A DNA stretch of 64,000 bases, from NCBI GenBank assembly GCA_001600495.1, contig BCKE01000033.1, positions 296,344 through 360,343 of the forward strand, written 5' to 3'. Below the pieces are notes generated by a model. That model did no database searches, was not told where the DNA came from, and saw only the letters and a list, made by a program, of their open reading frames with translations. Shown piece by piece: positions 40,949-53,500 of this stretch (position 1 is its first letter; each line of letters begins with the position of its first letter). The stretch comes from Pilasporangium apinafurcum (Eukaryota; Oomycota; Peronosporomycetes; Pythiales; Pythiaceae). The position numbers and the translations under genes were made by a program.

Positions 40949-43633
40949 ATGGAGATGACAGCACATACGATGAAGTTGCCGCCATCGCCGACCGACGCTA
41001 GTGCTGGGAATTCTTTGTCACAACCAGATCCTTCGCCTTCATCACTACCACCGGCGAAAATACCTTCGGCTAGCGGTGTCTGTGTCATGGATCTCGCTGA
41101 TATTCTCAACACAGTGGAGGAAGAAACAGAGCAGCAATCCTCCGTCACTTCCACATCTCTTGGCATAAAATCTGAGAGTTATGTGAAGAGCAAAGCACAG
41201 CAAATGAATGCTTCTGAGACGCTCAATTCTTCTGATTTGATGATGGATGTGGATGATCAAAAGGACATAAACGACGAAGCGGCAGAATTTCTAACGTTTG
41301 TGCAGGTGATGCACACGGAACCATCATCATTGTGCGAGAGCGAAGAACAACCCAGCAGCCAGCTACGTGCAGGTGATCAAGAAGAAAAAGGACAAAAAGA
41401 AGAACCAGTATCTGAGATGGCGATGGAAGGGATTCAACTAACTACTGAATCACCAGTTACGCAATTACGGCGTCGAGGAGGTAAAGTAGTGGCTGAGAAA
41501 GGACCCTTAACGACTATATCCGATGGTGCTATGATTACGACAGAGGCATCTGCAGATGGGATCGCCAATTCGACCAGAAAACGACCGCAACGACCGCGCA
41601 AAACAGCGTCAGCCCCAGCGACGATGCCACCATCTAAGAAAAAATCTCGAGTCACAACTCCACCTCCAGCAGCGAAAAAGAGTAAGAAAGAGCAATCGAC
41701 GGAAGAAGATTCACCTTCGGTTGGTCTAAACGAGAATGCTCCATTGCCAGTACGAGGGAAAAAACGCCGTCAGCCAAACGGTGATGGTAATGATGGACCA
41801 CCTATCATCACAAACTTGCCACCCCTCCCATGGAGCCCATCTATTTCGTATAAGTCGCGTTCATCTTCAAAATCCAACCTCAATGGCGTTGAGAATGACG
41901 ACGACTCGACAGTTGACCGGACATGTGAGTTTTGCAATAAGAGAGAGAACATTTGCTGCATCATGCGGTGTTCAGGCTGTCGACGCATGTACCATGCGCA
42001 ATGCCTGGTAAACTGCTTTAGATCGTTCTGTGCCAAGGATCAACCAATCGAGACCCAACTAGATGTATTACGGACGGTAGAACGTCGTGGTGCATTGCTC
42101 CGCTGCGCGCCGTGTCAGGCGGCATTTGTTGAATATTACCGCAGTGGTGGTCTACACTGGGAATGCAAGTGTCCGACGTGTGTCGCACCGGAGAAACTGG
42201 TGGTATATCGCCGTCGCACACTGTTAAAGATGATTCAAGACTTGGAGATCGAGAAGAAAGCGAAGCAGGATCGCAAAAAGAAACCCCCAGCTCCAAAACA
42301 GCAACTTTCCGAAACTAAGGCATCAGATGCTGTTTCTTCTTCGGGATGTTCGAATGCATTATCGCATGCAGCACGCGGGAGTTCTCGTCGTCGAAATAAG
42401 TCTAACGATGTTGGCTGCAATCAGGAAAACTCTTTTGGTGCAACTCGAAGCAGACGATCTCGAATAATCCAACGAATAGACAGCAATAAAACAACCGAAG
42501 CTGAAGACGGCAGCACCAAGGATATGGAAGTAGATCTGACGACTGCTTATGAACAAAAAGAAAGTAACGATGCTGCACCACCAATTCCCATTGATGATGG
42601 CACTCAGGAACCGGAGGAAAAGAATGAAACGGTTGTCATAAACACTGATGTAGAAGCGGCAAGTGTGGGTGCAAAGGAAGACATATCAACTTCAATTCAT
42701 GACAGCAATACACGAGCAGTAGACATGGAGATAACGCTACCTGTGTTAGATGAAGATCAGCTTTACGCATCAGTGAATGTGTCGATCGAGGGCAACTACC
42801 GACACTTTAAAGTGGCATGTACAAAAACACCAGACCCCAAAGTCGAGGGAAAGCAAAAATCGGGCATGTACCAATGGCACTCAAAGGAAGCGCCAACTAT
42901 TAAATGTGAGTGTTGTGGGAAAGTATTTCGGCCGAAGCAGTTTGTAGACCACACTGATGCCCAATTCATGAAGGAACATGGTGTCAAACCTATGCAGTTT
43001 CTCTTTGTTCATCATCACGACGAAGCAGTTCTCTCACCGTTAGATGTATTTCTCAAGATTTTGCGCAACAAGCATGGGATGCATGCTAATGACTCCAGCT
43101 TTTTGTCCATGGCTACGAAATCTGATGACCCGCCAAAGAAACCGGTGGAACCATCTGCAGTGTTGGAGAGAGTAGAAATTTTTAAACTGGATGAGCCTGT
43201 GCACTCTGATGACAGTCATTTCCCTATTACACATGCGATCCGAGTGGTTGGTATCGATGATAAATTTGTTAGAAAAATGATGGACGATCGCCTGTGTGAT
43301 CGAACGGATGCTGCGAAGCGATCGACATACCCGTGGAAGGAAGGATGGCTCTCCTTCTGTGTACATCGATTATCGGACACTGTTCGTTGTATCTGCTGCC
43401 ACGTCAACATGACTTTTGATCAGTTCGTCGACCATGCAGATATTGAAGCAAAGAATCCAAAGTATAAGTTGGACCACATTTTTGTGCCAGAAAAGAGTGA
43501 CAATGCATTTCTCATCCGATTCGAGGCGTTCTCCCGGGCGTTTCACCACCTATTAAAGCAGAACAAGTTGGAAAGCTTTCTCAAGCGAGTAGAGCAAAGG
43601 TTTCCCACGAAGAACCAAAGTACAAATTGTTGA
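40949..43633 (+). CDS. PHD-like zinc-finger protein with two TDBD-like modules, 894 aa
   Basis: Single exon from the first in-frame ATG (40949). Residues ~1-320 are acidic then Lys/Pro-rich, with NLS-like KKKSRV, KKSKKE and GKKRRQ. A Cys/His cluster at ~326-430 (CEFCNKRENICCIMRCSGC, MYHAQCLVNCF, CAPCQ, CKCPTC) looks like a PHD-related finger. Two later modules share CxCC-x(8-9)-FVDHxD: IKCECCGKVFRPKQFVDHTD (~650) and VRCICCHVNMTFDQFVDHAD (~812), each followed by a hydrophobic strand (LFVHHH, HIFVPE) and an aliphatic helix. This resembles the Tify-domain-binding domain found beside PHD fingers in plant chromatin proteins. Probably a nuclear chromatin or transcription factor; inference. It ends 38 bp from the stop of the next gene. 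Confidence 0.8.
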   Translation: MEMTAHTMKLPPSPTDASAGNSLSQPDPSPSSLPPAKIPSASGVCVMDLADILNTVEEETEQQSSVTSTSLGIKSESYVKSKAQQMNASETLNSSDLMMDVDDQKDINDEAAEFLTFVQVMHTEPSSLCESEEQPSSQLRAGDQEEKGQKEEPVSEMAMEGIQLTTESPVTQLRRRGGKVVAEKGPLTTISDGAMITTEASADGIANSTRKRPQRPRKTASAPATMPPSKKKSRVTTPPPAAKKSKKEQSTEEDSPSVGLNENAPLPVRGKKRRQPNGDGNDGPPIITNLPPLPWSPSISYKSRSSSKSNLNGVENDDDSTVDRTCEFCNKRENICCIMRCSGCRRMYHAQCLVNCFRSFCAKDQPIETQLDVLRTVERRGALLRCAPCQAAFVEYYRSGGLHWECKCPTCVAPEKLVVYRRRTLLKMIQDLEIEKKAKQDRKKKPPAPKQQLSETKASDAVSSSGCSNALSHAARGSSRRRNKSNDVGCNQENSFGATRSRRSRIIQRIDSNKTTEAEDGSTKDMEVDLTTAYEQKESNDAAPPIPIDDGTQEPEEKNETVVINTDVEAASVGAKEDISTSIHDSNTRAVDMEITLPVLDEDQLYASVNVSIEGNYRHFKVACTKTPDPKVEGKQKSGMYQWHSKEAPTIKCECCGKVFRPKQFVDHTDAQFMKEHGVKPMQFLFVHHHDEAVLSPLDVFLKILRNKHGMHANDSSFLSMATKSDDPPKKPVEPSAVLERVEIFKLDEPVHSDDSHFPITHAIRVVGIDDKFVRKMMDDRLCDRTDAAKRSTYPWKEGWLSFCVHRLSDTVRCICCHVNMTFDQFVDHADIEAKNPKYKLDHIFVPEKSDNAFLIRFEAFSRAFHHLLKQNKLESFLKRVEQRFPTKNQSTNC

Positions 43634-43671
43634 AGCGTATTACGGAGTATTTATGCCTTGATGTCTGAGTA

Positions 43672-44953
43672 CTACTTGCGTGGAGCTATCGTGATTGGTC
43701 CCTGGTTGGCTCCAGAGAGACCCATGTCGGCGAGAAACTTGTCCATTCGTGCTGATTCTTTTGCCTAGGAATCAAGTTAGTCAGAATTGTTGGCTCCGCC
43801 CAGCTGACGCCTAGGGGAATAATCTACAAATAACGTACCGCCAAACTCGCCACTTTCTCATTTCGTTCTTGTTCTTTTCTGTTACGAGTAGCTTCGCGCT
43901 GTGCCAACCGCCGCTGCAGATCATCCGATCCTCTTGATCCACCGCCCATGAGGAAATCGTCACTTAAGTCCAGTCCGTCACGAGTCTCCTCTCGATCACG
44001 TGCAGCTGCGTGGATTTTGTAAGCAGTTTGTCGTTTCTTCTCAAGTTGTGCCTCACGGCCTGTTTCTTTTGGAATCATCTCTTCTAGTGCAGTTGCTACT
44101 TCTTCCCGATGATGTCGACGAGCCCTCTTCCTGTCTTCACGCGAGTAATCGTCATCTCTGTGATGACGACTCCCACTCCCACTGGAATGCTGGTGATGGC
44201 GCCGTTTATCCTGCTCCTGCTCTGGTGATCGTTCTCGTTCTCTTTTCCTGTCCGTTGTCGAATTACTCACACTACTGGGGCCGCTCGTGAGCAGATCGGA
44301 TTTCCGAGTGGCTATTCCCACCGAGTCTCTTGCGCTAGCAAGATCGAACCTTTCCTTTTCGTTCATTTTTTTTAGAAATCCCCACTGGTGCCGCGTGCGC
44401 TTCGTCTGCTCCAGCACCTGCTCTGGAATACCCGTGTAATACATGCGTTCCAACCGTCCGCTGTTCCATTTTTTAACGAATTTTGACTGGAAGAGATGCA
44501 TCGCGTCATCGCTCGAAAGGTCTTCGACATACTTCTTTCTGTTTAGCAGGAGTTATAAAGGTGCGTGAGAGAATTCATCTTTTGAACAAGTAGCTACAAT
44601 CAAAAAAGCTCTCACTTTTCCTGCGCGAGCCATACGCGAAATTCTGTTGCACGCAGAAAATAGTCATCTTCTGAAATCTCTTTCACACCATGTGGCAATC
44701 CTACATATATCAATACAGCAGCAAACCAGTCAATAATGACTATGTAGTCGTTCAACTGTTCTCTGACATCCAATACTCACTGGACGAATGCTTGCGATGT
44801 TTGGACTTTTTTGATCGGTGCTTCGACGACGACGATCTTCTGCTCTCCTCTGCCCAAGTATGCATACATCCAAATGGGTCAACACAAGATAATCCATAGA
44901 CCACAATAATAAGACCAAGGGTCAGCTTCCATACCATCCCGATGCTTTCCCAT
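43672..44953 (-). CDS. SCI1-like Arg/Ser-rich nuclear protein, 5 exons, 321 aa
   Basis: Related to plant style cell-cycle inhibitor 1 and its animal counterparts. Exons: 44953-44935, 44849-44781, 44700-44616, 44538-43839, 43764-43672; introns 74-85 bp, GT-AG, all in frame. Begins MGKHRDEESRRSSSSKHRSK. The conserved core follows: ISEDDYFLRATEFRVWLAQE, KYVEDLSSDDAMHLFQSKFV, KKWNSGRLERMYYTGIP, then TRHQWGFL. The second half is rich in Arg/Asp/Glu/His with NLS-like runs, then ends with KFLADMGL. The family is nuclear and has been linked with splicing bodies and the cell cycle. The 19-nt first exon and final 93-nt exon were placed by frame and splice sites. Family assignment is good; function is inferred. 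Confidence 0.8.
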
Positions 44954-45241
44954 GATGTTGCTTCTGCTGTTGCTTCCACTCTCTGTATCTGATTCTGATT
45001 CACTTGCTTACCTGAGTCTTTCCGTCGCAGTCCTCGATGTCTGATTCCAGTCTCCTGTTGAAGCGAAAATTTCCAGGTTTGCGTGGGTGAAGACAGATGT
45101 CATTTGGAATATGTGAGATAAAGTATACTTCACCCCTCCTGTGACACTTCGTAATCATCATTCTGAGCATCAGCAACCCAACCGCCAGTGCTGACCAGAA
45201 GACAGAAGCGAAGAGAGAGGAGAGAAGCGCAAGCGACGACG

Positions 45242-47284
45242 ATGGTCAACTTCTGCTTCGAGTGCGGCGCCAAGAACAATGGTGGTAAGTTCTGCGCCGA
45301 ATGCGGCACTAGATTTACCACTGACAGTGCATCAGCCGCTGCTGCTGCTCCACCACCACCACCACCACCGGCGATTCCTGTGGCTGTCCCTGTGGCCGCT
45401 GGAGCTGCGATGGCAGCTACAGCAGCGCAATACGCACCTACGAATCCGTATACATCGAGTTCCTATCGTCACAACCCACTCCAGCAAAAGGAGCGCACGA
45501 ACAGCTATAGTTCCTCTTCCTCCGCCGGTGGAGCACCGTCATCAGCTGACCTTTCTGTAAAATCAAATCCCTTTCGCAACAGCACAAGTAGCGCGTTTAA
45601 CGGCAGTAGCAGCAATGGCTCGTTTATGGCGCCACTATCACCGCCAAATGATCCCGTTCCGTCGGCTGCGTCGGGTGCGGAAGCACAGCAATGCTACGAG
45701 TCTTGCGTGACCACGATCCGCGCATCTCGCGGCGGCAACAATGAGCAGGGCGTGAAGACCTTCAAGCAGAACTGCCGACTGTATGGACTCAAGCAGATAG
45801 ATGTGCGCACGTTTTACGACAGTCTTGTGCATGAGCTCGGCGCCGAAGGAACACTCGAGTTTGTCCCGACGCTGGCACGGCTCGTGCCAGATGATGATCG
45901 CCGCAAAGAGCTCGTCAACTACAATTCCCAACAGCGGAGAACGACGATGGCGAATGGAAGTGGAACGTTTGGTTCAACTTCCTCGTTTGCGTCTAGGTAA
46001 AAATACAGAATTTGATCTAGTGGCAATGATAATAGTTGGCTGATACTCATATGCTACGCAGAAGAGATTCATCGTCGTCAGCTGATTCCAACATGTCCCG
46101 ATCCAGCTCAATGAGTAACGCGGGACAGAGCAAAGGCATTTTAAAAAATCGCTATGCAGACCATCCGAACTGCGACGTTTGCAACGTGCCATTCGACGTC
46201 TCCAAGCGTCGTCATCAATGGTACAGATTAGCTAATCATGAATCTACTCAGTTGTGGACTATGCTAACTGATTGGTATCTATGATGGTAGTCGGGCGTGT
46301 GCCTTGTATATTTGCAGCTCCTGCTCCCCCGTGCGACTACTCGTTCCACCAGGGAAACAGATTGAGAACTCGAAGGGCTATGATCCGTCCGTGCCTCAGC
46401 GCGTCTGTATCCAGTGTGCGCCGGAATTACATCAATGCCAGGACGAACTTGTAGCGACGTATGCGCAGGCACATTCCGAGAACGTCCACGACACACGCGG
46501 TCGTCTGCACGTGCCATACAGTAACTCGCTGATGAAGGAATGTGGCAATGCCGCTGATATTATCGGCAATTTCTTCCGTGATGATTGGGGCGCCTCTGCC
46601 GACCGGGCCATTCCGGTTGCATTCCTGCAGAAAGCGCACGGTCTGGCGATCATGACGATCGTTAAGGTGGGCTTCCTTGTAACAGGTAAAATTGGCACAG
46701 GATTGGTCGTGGCCAAACTCCCAGATGGCTCGTGGTCAGCACCGTCGGCCATCGGTACTTTGGGTTTGGGTGGTGGCTTTGAGATCGGAGGTGAACTGAT
46801 AGAAGTGATGATCATCTTGGGCTCGGAGGGGGCTGTGAAAGTCTTTCACAAGCCGCAGGTGAACTTGGGTGCTGGATTGGACATAGCTGTGGGGCCCTAT
46901 GGTCGCTCGGCACTCGCAGCAGCTGCTGCCAGTACCAGTGGGCTTAATGCCAACTATAGTTACTCGCAGAGCAAAGGTCTATACGCGGGTATATCGCTTC
47001 AAGGCGCAGTGATCGCGACTCGCAACGATCTAAACCGCAAATTTTACGGCCGTGACCTGCAATCGAGTGAAATCCTCAGTGGGTATGTCGAGCAGCCTAG
47101 GGCTGCCAAGCCACTCTACGACGCTATTGACCGAGCGATGCAGGGTATCGAACAGCACCACGAGGAAATCCAGCGCCGCTCCTCCATTATGGGACCTTGT
47201 CGGCTTTGCAACTGCCCTATGTTCGTCGCCCACACACGACAGGTATGGAACAAGAACTGTAAGACCTGCAAGCATGTGCATTAA
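45242..47284 (+). CDS. FYVE-like and SYLF domain protein with terminal zinc ribbons, 3 exons, 635 aa
   Basis: Exons: 45242-45996, 46062-46220, 46291-47284; introns of 65 and 70 bp, GT-AG. Residues ~4-24 are a C4 zinc ribbon (CFECG...CAEC). A Ser/Ala/Pro linker leads to a helical segment ~145-225 (TFYDSLVHELG, FVPTLARLVPDDDRRKELV), similar to the tail module of ZNF598/Hel2. A FYVE-like finger at ~285-350 has CDVC, RRHQCRACALYICSSC and RVCIQCA; it lacks WxxD and has Gln for the second His of the basic motif, so PI3P binding is uncertain. The SYLF (Ysc84/DUF500) lipid-binding domain spans ~380-590 (FLQKAHGLAIMTIVKVGFLV, LGLGGGFEIGGE, GRSALAAAAAST). The C-terminus has another C-x2-C...C-x2-C motif (CRLCNC...CKTC). 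Likely endosomal-actin membrane factor; inference. First ATG used. Confidence 0.88.
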
Positions 47285-47550
47285 ATGGAATCCAAATTTA
47301 ACAATGCTGAGTCAATATAAACGTTCCCAAATCTTGCTACTACATGAATTGTGACTGTCCTTCGTGTCAACACGACCAGGCAGATAAACAGACAACTGAA
47401 GATAAAATTGCTTGCCACATTCAATTCATCCAAAACTAGTTTATTTTTCTTTCTTTCTCCATGCAAATACTCCCTACGATGGGTAAACACAAAAAACAAA
47501 AGCAGCACACAGAGCACCTTCCTAATTTCTTCTCTCTGTAGCCATCAAAT

Positions 47551-50500
47551 CTACAGAGGCACTCCTCCCATCGGCGGATGCGCGTTCGCAGGAGACTCGT
47601 ACATCTGGTAGTTGCGACCCGGACCGCCGTTGCCATGCACGTTTGATTTCGAGCGCGCGCGGCTCATGTTACGGTTACGAGCGTTGCCCGGCGTACGACT
47701 TGAGGCGCGTTGGCGCTGCTGTGCCTTCTGGCGATCCTTCTCCATCTCCTCTCGGGTGCAAATGACGCCGTTCTTCTTCGTGCCAGCACCTAACAGCAAT
47801 ACCATAGTGACGACGCAAAAGCCAGCCAGCGCGTAGAGGTAAAAGTACTCGTTCTCCGTCATCGACTCATTTGTGTGCATGTACACATAGCCACAGGGGG
47901 CGCCGAAGAACACAATAAACAGAAAAATCGTCGACACAGCGCGACCACTCGTGGTGAACATACCAACACATGCCGTCCACACCGTCGCACTGGTACCAAG
48001 ACCGAGGAAAAAGTATAAGAGCATCACAATGAGACTCATATACAGATCTCCATCGGTCATGTCGTCAAGGAAGCCAGAACTTTCGTTAAAGCCCAATGCA
48101 CCAGCGCAGAGCGCCACAGGGATCAACGTGCCAAACAAGACCGACTTGTGGTCAAGCTTGTCAATGAAGAAGAACGACAAGACAGCGCCGGTCAGTTGTA
48201 ATGCAGCCGAGTTCACGTACATTTGTTCTTCATCAGTCAGTGTCGAAGCCTTATAGCTCACAAAGGCGTTGAGGAATCCTGTCGACAGAGACGACACAAG
48301 CATCAAAAACAAACCGATCAGGAACTTAAAGCTCGATCCACCGCCGCCACCATCGCCACCAGTCTCTTCCTCACGAATCATCTTCAACTCATCGGCGACA
48401 TCCGGCTTACGACGTAAGATCACAAGGTTCGCTTCACAGGCCTCCCAGCCCTTGCGCTCCTGAATCCAGTAAGGACTTTCTGGGAAAATGTTCACCGCTG
48501 GAGTAATAATTGCGATGATAACAGTAGCTGAAAATGCTTGCCAAATCCAACCAAGCTGCTGCACTGTGGCAAAAAATCCACCCATGAGACCACCACCAAC
48601 GAAACCAACGCCAAGAAGAAGCATCGTTTTCCCACGCAGTTCCTTCGTCGAAATCTCGTAAATGTAAATCGCCAGCGACGGTAAAAGGATGCCCAGTGAA
48701 GCACCCATCAAGCCAATACCAGGCAAGAGTAACGTTTTGCGAAGATCATCTTTCGCACACACTGCGACCATACCAAGCGTGCTGAATAGCCCACCTGTGA
48801 CAACAGACAAGCGTCGTCCAATGAAATAGTTCAAGAAACCGGCCATGATGGTTCCAACGACACACGCCCCATAAAACAAGAACGTTGTCTTGCCATCGCC
48901 AACGTTTCCGCTCAAAATGCCGTCATAGCTGACCACGTAACTCGCAAAGCTGGCCGATTGCTCCAAGGTACTCATCAAATAGAAGAGCCACCCACAACCA
49001 CCTCCACCAAGCAGACCCATGAAGGTAGCCAAGGAAAAGGCGTACTGAGAGGAAGCAGACATGACCTTCGAGAAACCTTCATTGTACATCATACGTGTCT
49101 GAATAACGTTGAGGAACGGAGTGCAAGACATGATCAACAGCGGAATGAGCAGGCCCGTGCAAAAAACAAAATCAAACAAGAACTGGAGTTGCTGGAAGAC
49201 GACTACACTTGCAATCGACGAATGCTGGAAACTCCACATTTTCATCATTTCGTTGATGCCATAAAGAGCAGCCACATAACCAAAAAAGAGAGAGATCGAG
49301 TACTTGAATGTCTTGTCAAACACAATCCACATCGCCAAAAAGTACGCAGTCACTATACCGAACAGGATCAAGAAGTAAATCAATGCTCGAATCACAGGGG
49401 CAATAGATCGCATTCCCAAACCAATGCCATGCACGAAACCCAACAAGACAATAGTAGCGACAGCAGCTCCGAACGTGTAAGCAACATACATGACATCCTC
49501 AGTTTCCAGAGTGGATACATAGAACATGAGCAAGAAGTGGCGGCTCTCACGGATAATCACAGTGATACGCGAGATCATATTAGAGTTGTGGAGCTGCACG
49601 AGGTCATCCTTCCACCAACCAACCCATCCGCCCTTATTGGCTGCATCGTCATCTTTGAAATCCTCATCAGCAAACATCCATTTTGCCCACAATGCAATAT
49701 CCACTTTGGTCTTCGCCCAATCCAAACCATCTGAGTTGAACATGAACGGTCCAACAACCCAGAGTACGGCGATGAACCAAATCGAAAACGTTTGCACACC
49801 GTAGCCCTGAGCGGTTTCACAGTAATCTTGTGCAAATGTATCATCATTCGCCGAAGCTTCGTTCTGGCAAATGTAAAAGTTACCAAACACCAAATAAACG
49901 AGACACAATCCGATCAATTCGAAAGCTTTCCGATAATGTGTGGCTGCATATGCTTTGTATAATAGCACCATAGTCTCTCGCGTAATCTTGAAACCACGAC
50001 CTGTTGCCTGATATTTTGCTCCACCATGTAGGATATTGTTATCGAAATAGTGCATTGTTGTTCCGACTTGAAAGACAAAAAACGCCGGACCCAACGTAAT
50101 AATCATCTCAATGAAACGGTACATACCACGCACCAACCCTCCTTCACCAAAGTATACCATCATGAGCGGAAGCATGAGGAATGTACCTGCTTGAATATAA
50201 AATTGGGTGTTGAGTACAGCCTTCAAGTCCGTGAATACACGCGTGTCGAATTCATTGTCAACGTTCATGTTGATGATGTCGGTCGAGTTCATATTAAACA
50301 CAATCTGATCCTGGACACCAGCTAACGCCAAGTACACTTTGCTGTACATGTACACGTACGTGGTGACAATCGTCATCCAGGTGGCGAAGTAAAAACCAGT
50401 GTGCGAATAATACATTGAGTTCAGGCGGAAGAAATCCATAAATTGACCCATGCGATGACCTTCACGCGCAAGGGACATTTCACCAGCACCATTTGCCAAT

Positions 50501-53500
50501 TTACCTTCAAACATGGAAATTTGCGAAAGAGCCACATCACGACCTTTACCACACTGCATGAATTCAACATGCGTCACAACACCACCACGTAGCGTCGCGT
50601 TGAAACCAGCAAACACATCTTCTGAAAGATTGATACTTTTACTCGCTTTGGAGACACCACCTCGAGTCAATGCAATCAATTTATCAAAGATATCTGGATG
50701 GCCGTAGTGCATACGAACATATAGTGGGTCGGCGAGCACACGCTGCGAAAGAGTCACAAACACAAGTTCTTGCCATGACTTGAACTTTGACAGCGACGAC
50801 GCATTTCCCGTGAAAATGTGCTCACGCATACCAATAATTGAGACCGGTTTCTTCGAAGGATGCAAGTCTGCCGTAACAAGTAGTTGTGGCATCTTCAGAC
50901 ATTCCTCAAAGTAATGCTGTTGATTCATATCAATCGTTTGCACGAATTCACCGCGAGTAAATGGCAACGCGTTGTTCTGATTTTCAGGTTTACCTTCACC
51001 AAGAATCGGGTCACCGGGTAACTCATAACGATACACTTCAGCAATTTCACCATGTTCGCTCTTGATCAAGACAGAGTCAAACTGTTTGGCCCCACCTTCT
51101 AAATTAATGCTGTCCACATATGCGACACGCAAATTCGGATACGTTTTGAGCAAGTAATCAATATCTTCAGCTTGCTGTTTTCCTTCGGCTCGATGTTTAC
51201 CGTACACTTGACAAGCACAAATATATGAAAACTTGAGTCGAACCATATCTTCTAATTGCGCTTGCTTCTCTTCAGCCGTTTTTCCTGGACTGGAGCCAAT
51301 TTCCAACCAGTGCAATATCTTGATTGCATCTTCGTAGAGCATCATGCCCTGAACAGTACGAGCGAGAGTCTGACCACGATACGATGCCCACAAACGAATT
51401 TCAAGCGGGTAGTTTGCTTGAGCTTCTTCAGCAGTGCTCACATCCACGCGTTCCAAAAAATTATCCCATTCTTCTGGGTGGATAGTAATCAGGTACTTAA
51501 GAATCGTAATGTTCTTGCCTGCTTCTTCCACCTTTTTGAAAACGGGATGATTAACCAACGGGTTGTTCAGTTCTGAAAGTGATGTCAATACACTTTCACT
51601 GTAAAATGGTGTCACCACAGAAAACGAATGCATCTCCTTTATAGCTGTCAGCTGCGGAATCTCCATCACCAGAGATTTCATGAAAAACCCAAGACGACGT
51701 TGTGCTTCAGGTACTCGAGGCATAGCATCGGCTTTGTCGAGTGACATGAGAAGGTATGCGCGTGTAGCTGCACCCATAGCGGTATCATTGTGAAACAAAT
51801 TCACTAGACCACGAGATGCAAACACATAGCCGTTGGCACTGGAACAAAACTTTGAATTGCTGAACTTGGCAGCAAGCTCTGGTCTGTTGGCAAAAATACG
51901 CAATGCATTCAGAAGATTTTCCATTTTCGTGACGAAATTACGGACGACTCCCATAGTATGCACACGTGACGATGCGAGGTGCGAAGATTGGGTATCAGGA
52001 TCAGGAAGATCCATTACCGCCTCCAAAAACTCCATGGACACAGCACGTAGTTGACTCAAGCTCTTAGCATCAAAGGTTTGCATAAACTTCCCAGAAGAAG
52101 CAATGCTTTCGATCGTACGCAGAGCATCCAAAACGTCTGCATCATCACTGCCAAGAAGAGCTTCCATCACATACATCCCAGCCGTGTAGAAGCTACGCAC
52201 AGCCGAAAGACAATCTTTCTTCATCATGTAGACATTAAGTTGCGAGTCACCTTTGCCCTCCTTGGCCAATCGCACTGTGTATTCCAAAGCCTCTGCCAAC
52301 TTCCCCGCTGAAAGAAACACTGGTTCAAACACATCGCCTGAGCTTTGTATATCGTACTGCAGAATAGCCGCTTCTTTGTCATCAACCAAATCGCCTTCAC
52401 GGAAAGAGTTCACAATTTCGTTCCATACGACGACGAAGCGAAGCATCATTTGAGACTGATAACCAGCTGCAGATCCATCACTTGCTGCATCGTTCGAGCG
52501 AGCAAGATTGGTGACGACCTTTTGGTCAAACAGCTTCGGTGCAACGCGAAAGGCTTTCGTGATTTCCTTAATACCATGAAGCTCTCCTGTTTTCATCATA
52601 ATACCCTGAATACCACCAAGTGATGCCTGGAAAGCAGTGAAATAAATCTGCGTATCATAATTGAAGATGAAGACAACGGGCGCCCACAGCGCAAAGATCA
52701 CACCCATATTGTGGAATGACACCACATTGCTGGAATACTCCATAGTCATGGTGTAAATAGCTAGAGATGGAAGCATCAACGGTCGCACCAAGATGAAGTA
52801 GGACACGAAGGCCTTGAGAGAAAATAGGATCATCCAGAACGTGATGTACTTGATTTGATACGACATCGGCGGCGCCATGTTTCTCCCAACGTAGCATGTC
52901 TCACCCTCCCGGATGAACTTGGCTGCAGATGTTTTCATCACGAGTTGGGGCATAAACGCTTGAGCTAAAAGCACCAGTCCACCAGGGGCGATGAAGCCCA
53001 TGGCGGCGACACTGGCTTGCTCCAAGAGTTCTGTATCTTTATTATATTGCAGAGGCTCGTAGATCATAAGTCCGAATAGCCCAGCAAACCCACCGTTCCA
53101 CAGCATACGAAGCACAAGAGCACCCCCGTAGTTGAAAGATCGCGAGGATGACTCGGACGACTCCTTCGACACCAGCAAATGCCACCCGTGGCACGCTTCC
53201 AAGACACACTTCAAGAACGCCATTAATGCGTGGGCAAACACCAGAGAGATGAGAGCAAGCTTAAGGTCTCGCTCTGTGTAAGGCTCCACCACTTCCCCAA
53301 TTCTTTCAAATTGAGCAAACCAGATCTGACCGCCACTGGGAGAGATCGCCACAGCAAAACTGAGCACTGTCAGCACCATGAGGAACATCATGTTGAATTG
53401 GAAGATTCGATAGTAATTGAGCACGAGTGTGAAAATACTGCGATGTTCGTAGTATGTCTTGCCATGGTTCTTGGTCAATTCTGCCCCAATCACGGTTACA

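Noticed and set aside
48958-49734. 258-codon plus-strand frame opposite the glucan synthase
   Set aside because: Antisense shadow of strongly conserved MFS and GT48 coding sequence; no independent similarity.
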